This document shows positions 9,146 to 15,040 of a stretch of DNA of 15,040 nt, piece by piece; position 1 is the first letter of the stretch, and the number at the start of each line of letters is the position of its first letter. The translations under genes and the position numbers were made by a program. The notes beneath the pieces are model-generated. The model ran no database searches. It was not told where the DNA came from and saw only the letters and a program-made list of their open reading frames with translations. The stretch comes from Basidiobolus heterosporus B8920 (taxonomy: Eukaryota; Basidiobolomycota; Basidiobolomycetes; Basidiobolales; Basidiobolaceae), in the NCBI GenBank assembly GCA_000697455.1, contig JNET01032385.1, positions 1 through 15,040 of the forward strand. Direction: 5' to 3'.

Positions 9146-9502
9146 TGTAGCGTTAAGGCTTTTATGGTGTGCTTATAAAAGGAGTTTACCAAAGTTCCAC
9201 ATATTTTTCGGACCTATCGATATGTTTACCCTAATGAATACGTACGAGGATAGCAGCTTACAGTACGAATTCAGCAACAGTTGCTTGTTATTTTTGAGTT
9301 TAAAACTTAACTGATGTTCAAGAATAAGAAATATAGAGTCCCTTGTTGAGATACATGTACCAAGGAACGAATTGGGATATTACTTTTCAATTGGTATCTT
9401 CAAATGTCAGTATCAAAATAGGATGAGTCTTCAATAAAATTTTATTGATATCCTAGACAAAGACGAGTTTTTTAGAGTGCTGGCAGGTGGTCAATCATCG
9501 GA
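9146..9502. other. Convergent intergenic region RPB9 / HSP20-A
   Basis: It holds both 3' regions and no gene. A TATAAAAGG string at about 9174-9182 has no gene start behind it and is probably chance. Confidence 0.5.
9431..9448. terminator. 18-bp perfect palindrome carrying AATAAA on both strands
   Basis: TCAATAAAATTTTATTGA reads identically on both strands, so each strand has an AATAAA. It is about 55 nt past the HSP20-A stop and about 290 nt past the RPB9 stop, and could serve as a shared bidirectional poly(A) signal. Confidence 0.55.
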
Positions 9503-10060
9503 TCAGAAATGCATATCTTCGATGATGACTTTACGGGCCTTGAGTACTTCAGATTCGGGTTTGGGGAATTTAATAGTCAGTAAGCCATTTTGAATGGTGG
9601 CTCGAACATTCTCCATATCGACCTTTCCTGGAAAGATGATGGTTCTCTCGAATTGACCGACTGTTCTTTCTTGAGCCCAAACTGTAGTGCGGTTGATATC
9701 AAATGGATTGCTGGACCAATTTGCTTTGAAGCTTGCATCATGCTTGGCTGCCTCGACACCACCGCGAAGAATTGCAATGTTATCTCCGATAATTTGAAGA
9801 TCGATCTTATCTTTCGGAACGCCTGCAAGCTCAGCCTCAATTGTGTACGCGTAATTGCATTCAAGCATATTGATACGTGGCTTAGATCCCAGGGGAATAG
9901 GTTTTGAGCTGGTCATCTTGGACCACCAATGGTTTAGTCCATTTCGTCCGTTGTTCTGAAGAGAACGAGATACAACACGCATCAAATGCCATGAATAGCG
10001 CGAATAAAGAGCTGATCCAACCCAGAACATGGGAGAAGTGAATACTCTTGCCAAGAACAT
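9503..10060 (-). CDS. Small heat-shock protein (HSP20) A, possible organelle or membrane targeting
   Basis: Single exon, 185 residues. Alpha-crystallin domain about 60-172: PRINM, AELAGVPKDKIDL, AILRG, then WAQER..GQFERT and NGLLTIKFPK, the typical HSP20 core; C-terminal VII (about 178-180) fits the [IV]-x-[IV] motif that docks neighbouring protomers. HSP20s are ATP-independent holdases. The first acidic residue is E67; before it come six or more arginines, a hydrophobic MFWVGSALY stretch (11-19) and several aromatics, which would suit a mitochondrial presequence or a membrane anchor (inference). A loop inserted in the domain (about 104-127) carries SSNPFDIN. The start follows a TATATATA at 10118-10125, about 60 nt upstream. 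It is a paralogue of the divergently transcribed gene at 10581. Confidence 0.93.
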   Translation of the reverse strand: MFLARVFTSPMFWVGSALYSRYSWHLMRVVSRSLQNNGRNGLNHWWSKMTSSKPIPLGSKPRINMLECNYAYTIEAELAGVPKDKIDLQIIGDNIAILRGGVEAAKHDASFKANWSSNPFDINRTTVWAQERTVGQFERTIIFPGKVDMENVRATIQNGLLTIKFPKPESEVLKARKVIIEDMHF

Positions 10061-10156
10061 GGTAATGTTGTCGATAAAGTGATTTTGTATATGCTGTGAA
10101 TGGTTTAGTCAATCTTGTATATATAGCTTGAAATAAATCTCCGAGTTTCGTTTGAC

Positions 10157-10169
10157 TGCGGAAACCGCA
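10157..10169. promoter_or_regulatory. Palindrome TGCGG-AAA-CCGCA, HSP20-A side
   Basis: A perfect inverted repeat with a 3-bp spacer, about 97 bp upstream of the HSP20-A ATG. CGG half-sites in inverted orientation are the usual target of fungal Zn(II)2Cys6 factors; the cognate factor is unknown. Confidence 0.6.
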
Positions 10170-10365
10170 AGTATCTCTAGCTTCAGTAGTGGCATGGACA
10201 GTCCTCGATGCAAAAGGTTTGTTGTGGAGGGATTTGGGAGGGATTTGGATGTTATGTGCTCAGCACTTCCCAAAGTGATCTCCTAGTTTAGTCAAGATTC
10301 CCATGATTTAGTAGATGATTTCATATTTATCGCTCAAGTTAAGCAAAAGTGTTCTCGATGAATAC

Positions 10366-10378
10366 TGCGGATTCCGCA
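10366..10378. promoter_or_regulatory. Palindrome TGCGG-ATT-CCGCA, HSP20-B side
   Basis: The same inverted repeat as at 10157, differing in the spacer. The shared context extends to ACTGCGGA-NN-CCGCAA. It lies about 203 bp upstream of the HSP20-B ATG. Confidence 0.6.
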
Positions 10379-10580
10379 ATAAAGTGTATACTAGCATTGG
10401 CACTAATACTATCAATGCAAACAAGTATGCTTTGTTACAGAATCAGTGCTCCAGATTGCGGAGGGAATGGACGTGGGCTATCTGGTCAAGAGCTCAACAA
10501 GAGCAATCCATATTTAAGATCGCTCATTGAAGCACTCCACCACACAATCTCTCAACTTGAACCTATTCCACGACTACATT

Positions 10581-11141
10581 ATGTGTTTCTCTCGTCGCTT
10601 TGCAGCTGCCTTTGAACAATATCCTTCTCACTTCCATCCTCGTCTTGCACACAAAATGATGAAGCTTGACCAGAAGATCGCACGAAAGATGGCCTACGCG
10701 GATTCCAAAGTTGCCCGTAAACTTCAAAGATTGCATACCGAGAAACCGTGGGGCTCCAGATTTTGGAATCATGGCTCTTTCAACCGCGGTCCTCAGCCTA
10801 GAGTAAACCTCGCCGAGTCACCTAGTGGCTATAACCTTGAGGTAGAGTTGGCTGGTTTCAGCAAAGAAAATATTGGTTTGGAGTTGGTGAGCGATAAAGT
10901 GGCAATTCTCCGAGGGGAGGTGGGATCTTTAAGCTCTGAAGTTAAGAAAGAAGCTTTGGATCAATTCGCTACTCCCTGGGCCCAAGAACGTATGATTGGA
11001 GATTTTGAGCGCACTTTTGTATTCCCAGATCGGTTTAACCTCAATGAAGTGAAGGCTACCATGAAAGATGGCTTGTTAAAAGTAGAGTTTCCCAAGCACA
11101 GTGAAGATGTTCTCAAAGTGAAAACAATTAATATAGAATAA
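10581..11141 (+). CDS. Small heat-shock protein (HSP20) B with 11-residue repeats in the N-terminal arm
   Basis: Single exon, 186 residues. The frame is open further upstream, but there is no ATG there and the TATA element at 10511 would place transcription start after that part, so ATG 10581 (MCFSRRF) is chosen. Alpha-crystallin domain about 72-175: PRVNL, VELAGFSKENIGLEL, AILRGEVG, WAQER..GDFERT, DGLLKVEFPK. C-terminal INI is the I-x-I docking motif. Residues 18-50 are three consecutive 11-residue units with pattern x3-[RK]-[LIV]-A-[RH]-K-[ML]-x2, predicting a strongly basic amphipathic helix. The HSP20-A paralogue has no such repeat, so the two probably differ in oligomer form or location. 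AATAAA at 11147-11152 lies only 6 nt after the stop. Confidence 0.93.
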   Translation: MCFSRRFAAAFEQYPSHFHPRLAHKMMKLDQKIARKMAYADSKVARKLQRLHTEKPWGSRFWNHGSFNRGPQPRVNLAESPSGYNLEVELAGFSKENIGLELVSDKVAILRGEVGSLSSEVKKEALDQFATPWAQERMIGDFERTFVFPDRFNLNEVKATMKDGLLKVEFPKHSEDVLKVKTINIE

Positions 11142-12354
11142 TCCGTAATAAAGCCCTGATTCCTCGATTCACTGCATGACAACAATCATATGACCTCTTG
11201 GCCAACTGAAATGTCAAACTGTTTCTTGCGTAGCGGAGTCAGCACTTGACGTATATGTATTACATACCACGCTCCACGCTCCACGTACCACGTACCACGC
11301 ATCACATACTACATACTACATACCATACACCACACACCATTCTCTAGCCAAAAGCAGAAAAGCTCTGGTTCATTACTAATATACTAAGACAAAAGCAAGA
11401 CTCTTCATCCAAGCAGGTTTCGAGAAGCAACACAATTACGAGGTAGGACTCACCTTTCTGAAAATGATTCGAACCCCAGTGCAAATTGCCTCGGAAAAAC
11501 TCTACCTCCACAACTCACCAAAACTAACCCTGATAAGGTTTTACCTGATTGACAATCCTAATCTTCCCAAGAATGCAAAAAAGGGCGAAAGGGGCAAAAA
11601 AGGGAGAAAAGGAAAGAAACGAAATGAAATCGAGTGAAAGGCACCATTTGTTGCTTTGCCTAAATATGGACTTGTCAGCAGACGTGTGATTAGATTCGTT
11701 GCTGGCAATTGCCTGTTTTGAATGAATAAGTTACACACTGCCAATGGAATCACCAATTGAGTTTGCTGGTGTTGTCATTTTCGCATGGTTTAAGGCATCA
11801 GCGTACACGGTTGAATCAAGGACCATGTGAACTTGGATAAATCAGTGATTTCCCATAAGTGGTCTGTGGTACAGGCGAAAAACCCATAAAAAATCTCAAA
11901 CTGTTTGACAACCAAGATAAGGGATGAAGAATGTGCTCGGGAAGAGCTCGAGGAATTTTAGGTTTTTACTTTTGACGATCCAGTATTGCCTACCCCTTAG
12001 CTAGTCTGATCTTGTTTATCGCACCAGGAGTTACCAAGTGTCAGTACAATGGTTACTATTGTGATCACCCCAATAATAATGGGCAATATTCTTTGAGACA
12101 CCCCGGTTTGCGAACATCTTAAATAGGATGGAACAGACCGAAACCATCTACTGGCTCTTTCATGGCTACTTCAGACTTTCCAGTTTGCTTCTTCTTACAA
12201 ATTTGTCCAGTATTCCTCCTGTACACTCTCCAAAGCCCGCAATTCAATACACTTGTACAATGTTCCCTCGCAGCAAATTAGGCCATGGTACGATAGAATT
12301 TGTTTTCTCTTCAATTCTAAGTTCACTTGCTAATGATAATACAAAACCACATGC
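11142..12354 (+). other. Intergenic region and leader upstream of the C2H2 factor
   Basis: No firm gene was found. It holds the HSP20-B poly(A) signal, the 7-bp array, STRE-like AGGGG (11590-11594) and CCCCT (11993-11997), GATA sites GATAAG (11532-11537, 11916-11921), and a 76-codon frame at 12128-12358 that is either an upstream ORF or a first coding exon. Confidence 0.45.
11267..11336. repeat. 7-bp tandem repeat, 10 copies
   Basis: Strict 7-bp periodicity: two CCACGCT, two CCACGTA, then CCACGCA, TCACATA, two CTACATA, CCATACA and CCACACA. Identical neighbours in pairs suggest growth by slippage. It starts 126 nt after the HSP20-B stop. No coding frame of interest was seen across it. Confidence 0.9.
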
Positions 12355-12358
12355 ATGA
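12128..12358 (+). other. Upstream ORF, or first coding exon, of the C2H2 factor gene
   Basis: A 76-codon ATG frame whose TGA (12356-12358) overlaps the ATG at 12355 as ATGA. Alternatively, a GTACGA donor at 12288 and an AAAG acceptor ending at 12364 would remove a 77-nt intron with a CTAAT-like branch site and join this frame in phase to the C2H2 reading frame, giving a protein with 53 extra N-terminal codons in place of the first three. I cannot decide between the two from sequence. Confidence 0.35.
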
Positions 12359-13575
12359 ACAAAGGCGCTGGTTCGATCCCTATTGTACTCCCGCCCATAG
12401 AGCATCTAGGTTATGATGGTCTTATTAAGCCTTTGAGCAGCATTTCGAGTGGCAACCTCGTAAACAGAAAATCTGGGGAACTTCCATCGATATCTCATTA
12501 CTTGGGGAGCCAAAGCAAAACTCCAAAACGTCCCTTTGCTACTTTCAATCACTTCGATCACGGATTCATGAATTTACACGATCTTTCCGGGAGCTCCGAT
12601 TCGGACGAAGATATCTCTCGGTATTCGTCTCATTCCAATAGTTATCTTAAATTACCACCCATTGCCACTAGTGTCGAGTCATCCAGTACCATTTCGAATT
12701 GTCAAGGAACTTCGCTCCACACAACATCCAATACAGAATTGGGGTGGGAAGGATTCCCTAGCTTATTGAAACCACGAATTTATTCCAATCACGAATTGCC
12801 CACCCTAGAATTACAGGATGAGTCACGAAGAGCAGCTAGATTCACCCACACATCAGCCCATCATAGGTTTAGCTTAACCCAGCCAAATTTACTATATACA
12901 GACCCAGAATTAACAGCAAATGCTCAACAATTCATATCCAGTCATACAAGCATCAGAAATCTAGTCGATGATCAAAATAGACTTGCGCGGAAACGCTCTT
13001 TAGATCAAGAGCCTCGTACACAAACAACTGCTAGCGTAGAGGGCCAGCTTTACAAAGAGAGACGTCACTCGGCTTCTGTTACGACTTTACCTTCATTACT
13101 GGTCCAGATAGCACCATGCACAGAAACTCACACTGTTGTCCCAGTTGAATTAGAAGACCAGAGAAGTGCAACCACCACATCTACATCCACACCTACATCA
13201 TCAACCTTGTCCTCTCCATCGCCCTCACTATCATCGTCTTATATTCAACCGCTGGCGTTGGTTAGTTCCAATTCAACTCATTTCTCTGGAATGCATTCCC
13301 ACTTTCCGGTGACTCCGTCTTCTCCACTCGAACCCAGATCTAATCGCAAGCAATTACGCACAATAGATATGAAAAATCATAGATGCACCGTGGTTGGGTG
13401 TGACATGAGATTTAAACGGTTAGAGCATTTAAAACGACACCTGCGAGTTCACACTATGGAGCGCCCATTTTCATGCACGTACACTGGCTGTCGTAAGCGT
13501 TTCTCAAGACGAGACAATTTAGGGCAGCATTTGAGAACACATGAACGGCAGGAGGCAAAAGCCCATTTTAGATAG
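12355..13575 (+). CDS. Two-finger C2H2 transcription factor with Msn2-like recognition helices
   Basis: 406 residues if started at ATG 12355. The C-terminus holds two C2H2 fingers, C344-x4-C349-x12-H362-x3-H366 and C374-x4-C379-x12-H392-x3-H396, joined by the linker TMERPFS. Recognition helices are RLEHLKR and RRDNLGQ. In Msn2/Msn4 they read RSEHLKR and RSDNLSQ, and the residues at helix positions -1, 2, 3 and 6 match, so AGGGG/CCCCT (STRE) binding is predicted. SteA/Ste12-type fingers share the same pattern, so orthology is not settled. The rest is disordered: [12 protein letters not shown] near the start, an acidic SDSDED (about 80-87), and a Ser/Thr run (about 270-295). A competing ATG at 12351 opens a 21-codon frame in another phase. 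AATAAA at 13653-13658 follows the stop by 78 nt. Confidence 0.88.
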   Translation: MNKGAGSIPIVLPPIEHLGYDGLIKPLSSISSGNLVNRKSGELPSISHYLGSQSKTPKRPFATFNHFDHGFMNLHDLSGSSDSDEDISRYSSHSNSYLKLPPIATSVESSSTISNCQGTSLHTTSNTELGWEGFPSLLKPRIYSNHELPTLELQDESRRAARFTHTSAHHRFSLTQPNLLYTDPELTANAQQFISSHTSIRNLVDDQNRLARKRSLDQEPRTQTTASVEGQLYKERRHSASVTTLPSLLVQIAPCTETHTVVPVELEDQRSATTTSTSTPTSSTLSSPSPSLSSSYIQPLALVSSNSTHFSGMHSHFPVTPSSPLEPRSNRKQLRTIDMKNHRCTVVGCDMRFKRLEHLKRHLRVHTMERPFSCTYTGCRKRFSRRDNLGQHLRTHERQEAKAHFR

Positions 13576-14160
13576 ATCTCCGTGTAATTACAATCAAATG
13601 AACTCCATGCTTTTTGCTGATAGCTTTGGCTGACTTTTGCCGAATCATTGTGAATAAATCCATCCAACAATATTCATATGACATCCCATTTGAATGCCAC
13701 TGGAAGGGAGAACCAGATTACTATATAATTGGTAACCCTAGAGACCGGTGTATACATTGGAATAAACATGAGGGATCTCAAAGGATGCTACACTAGCTAA
13801 CTTTGAACGAGGTTAGAGAAGAGTTTATTGAAGGTTGGGGTATATAAATAGATCCAGATTAAGTAGTGTAACTCCACGGGGTTAGCTTGGGAACTGGGCT
13901 CACAGAATGCAGCACTAGTCTTAATATTTTGTATGTATACCGGTATGTGTTTGTGCACAACAATGTCATGATTGTCGAGTGCTGATTGTGCATAAATAAA
14001 CGTGTCATCAAAATGGGCTTTAATCTTTTAAATGCGAAATAACAGCGGGATGTCAGCAGGTTAAAATATAGGGAAAATAGGTAAACTGACTGAGAGTGGG
14101 TTTATATAATATGCTATCAGAAAGTAAACGAAGTAGCAATCAAAGCGTACATTCGATCTA
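13576..14160. other. Convergent intergenic region
   Basis: Holds plus-strand AATAAA at 13653-13658 and 13995-14000 and a 10-bp palindrome ATACCGGTAT at 13937-13946. No gene is supported. Confidence 0.5.
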
Positions 14161-14997
14161 TTATCCAAGACAGAAACAGCAACCACTTCTTGATGTTCTA
14201 TCGGATGGAGCCAAGCCGAATATCGAACTTCCGTTGTCATAACGATCTTCGAATTCATTGGATTGGTGTTCCTCTTCTGCAACTCCATTTTCGCTTAAAT
14301 TTTGTACACGGATCTTCTGTCGACAAACCGGTTGTCGTTCCTTTGGAGTAAGTCGAACGTATTCGCTTTTACGTAGATGAAACCATGGTGAGTACCGTGA
14401 GCTAGGGCTGTGGTTATATTCAACGATCTCTCGTCCGGTCTTTCTGTTGATCCGTTCGTCGTCCTTACTTTTGCCAAGGATGTGAAGGCCTTCGGTGGCA
14501 AGTCGTCTGAAGATCGAATCATCCTCACAAGAACGCTCCACAAGTATTGCGGGGCTCGAATATTCGGAGTCCGTAGCGATTGAAGACCACGACGTATATG
14601 AATCACTTCTGCTGGGTGTTGAACAATCAAAGTAACTCAGTTCACTATTCGGACTATGCTTTCCTTTTGACGGGGAGAATTGGGTGGATTTAGAGGGGTT
14701 ATTGAAAGGAGACTTGGCGAAGAGATGATTGGATTCTATCGATGATTCTTGATTGATCGGACTGCTTGTTTCATGTGATATCTCGTGTGATACCTCCCAG
14801 ATGTTGTCAGTGATCTTGGGCCTTCGGTAGGCGATGTTGGTGGTCTCAATGCTATCTGCAGTCAGGTAATCGATGGGATCAATATCTATACACACGCTCT
14901 CTTCTGGAGACGAACCTGCATGATGTTCAGGTACCAAGTCTGACATGTCATCGGTTTCGGGTGATTCTTCGATGAAATTTTCGATTAGCTGCACCAT
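14161..14997 (-). CDS. Unrecognised serine-rich protein with C-terminal cysteine cluster
   Basis: Single exon, 278 residues; the ATG at 14997-14995 sits in ACCATGG, a favourable context. The N-terminal third is acidic (EESPETDDMSDLVPEHH, then DIDPIDYL). The middle is Ser/Pro-rich and likely disordered (KSPFNNPSKSTQFSPSKG, about 95-112). A more ordered-looking basic stretch, WFHLRKSEYVRLTPKER, lies near 205-221. The protein ends SGCCFCLG with three cysteines in four residues; such terminal clusters are often palmitoylated for membrane attachment, but it is not a CaaX box. I see no catalytic motif and cannot name a family. It converges with the C2H2 gene. An additional upstream exon beyond 15040 cannot be excluded. 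Confidence 0.75.
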   Translation of the reverse strand: MVQLIENFIEESPETDDMSDLVPEHHAGSSPEESVCIDIDPIDYLTADSIETTNIAYRRPKITDNIWEVSHEISHETSSPINQESSIESNHLFAKSPFNNPSKSTQFSPSKGKHSPNSELSYFDCSTPSRSDSYTSWSSIATDSEYSSPAILVERSCEDDSIFRRLATEGLHILGKSKDDERINRKTGREIVEYNHSPSSRYSPWFHLRKSEYVRLTPKERQPVCRQKIRVQNLSENGVAEEEHQSNEFEDRYDNGSSIFGLAPSDRTSRSGCCFCLG

Positions 14998-15040
14998 GGT
15001 AAGTAGTTTGTGGAGTGAACATCGGCGTTTGGGATTTACA

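Larger units (their letters stand above)
10061..10580. promoter_or_regulatory. Bidirectional HSP20 promoter region
   Basis: TATA elements lie symmetrically: TATATATA (10118-10125, toward HSP20-A) and TATTTAAG (10511-10518, toward HSP20-B), each some 60-70 nt before its ATG. Palindromes of the form TGCGG-N3-CCGCA are at 10157-10169 and 10366-10378, with a third half-site TTGCGGA near 10455. Two tandem copies of GGAGGGATTTG are at 10226-10247. I saw no clear three-unit heat-shock element (nGAAnnTTCn). Confidence 0.7.

Noticed and set aside
9699-9722. NPFD motif in HSP20-A as a link to the NNPF protein
   Set aside because: A single short motif in a loop of the crystallin domain; most likely coincidence.
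9590-9907. Plus-strand 105-codon frame inside HSP20-A
   Set aside because: Antisense of the crystallin domain codons; no independent signals.
11463-11480. GATTCGAACCCC as a tRNA T-arm
   Set aside because: The flanking bases do not form a T-stem on either strand and no A box or anticodon arm lies at the right distance.
11541-11756. Minus-strand 71-codon frame with FPFLPFLPLSPFF
   Set aside because: Product of a purine-rich tract read backwards; no domain or gene context.
12369-12380. GGTTCGATCCC, a perfect B-box-like string
   Set aside because: No pairing T-stem and no A box upstream; it lies inside the C2H2 reading frame.
13614-13796. Plus-strand frame after the C2H2 gene
   Set aside because: No ATG start, and it overlaps the poly(A) signal of the C2H2 gene; the residues look partly protein-like but nothing supports a gene.

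Overview
The window looks like nuclear DNA of a filamentous fungus. A KilA-N/APSES transcription factor, which is fungus-specific, starts at the left edge. An NST1 gene is present, and genes are interrupted by many short introns (56-78 nt, GT..AG, often with a CTAAC/CTAAT-like branch site). The DNA is AT-rich by eye. An animal-like PTRHD1 orthologue and an RPB9 whose last zinc knuckle is spaced as in the human protein fit an early-diverging lineage (Mucoromycota or Zoopagomycota) better than a yeast; this placement is inference. No mobile element, retroelement, rRNA, tRNA or CRISPR array was seen.

Layout. (1) 1-82, minus: the first 27 residues of an APSES/KilA-N cell-cycle factor (SBF/MBF DNA-binding subunit type), running off the left edge, with a long upstream region holding E2F-like and MCB-like motifs. 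(2) 1321-1880, plus: PTRHD1-like peptidyl-tRNA hydrolase-fold protein, four exons. (3) 2067-3136, minus: an unrecognised 290-residue protein, reconstructed here from four exons including an 18-nt microexon, with three NNPF motifs. (4) 3137-4224: divergent intergenic region. (5) 4225-8064, plus: NST1, nine exons, 1101 residues. (6) 8549-9145, plus: RPB9 of RNA polymerase II, four exons, 115 residues. (7) 9503-10060, minus, and 10581-11141, plus: two head-to-head paralogous small heat-shock proteins sharing a 520-bp promoter region with two near-identical TGCGG-N3-CCGCA palindromes. (8) 12355-13575, plus: a two-finger C2H2 transcription factor with Msn2-like recognition helices. (9) 14161-14997, minus: an unrecognised serine-rich protein with a C-terminal cysteine cluster.

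Several products touch stress or growth control: NST1, two sHSPs, a C2H2 factor of the kind that binds AGGGG, and a cell-cycle factor. These are separate transcription units and nothing shows that they form one system. The points most worth checking are the HSP20 bidirectional promoter with its paired palindromes, the three 11-residue repeats in the N-terminal arm of one HSP20, the NNPF protein, and the E2F/MCB motif pair upstream of the APSES gene.
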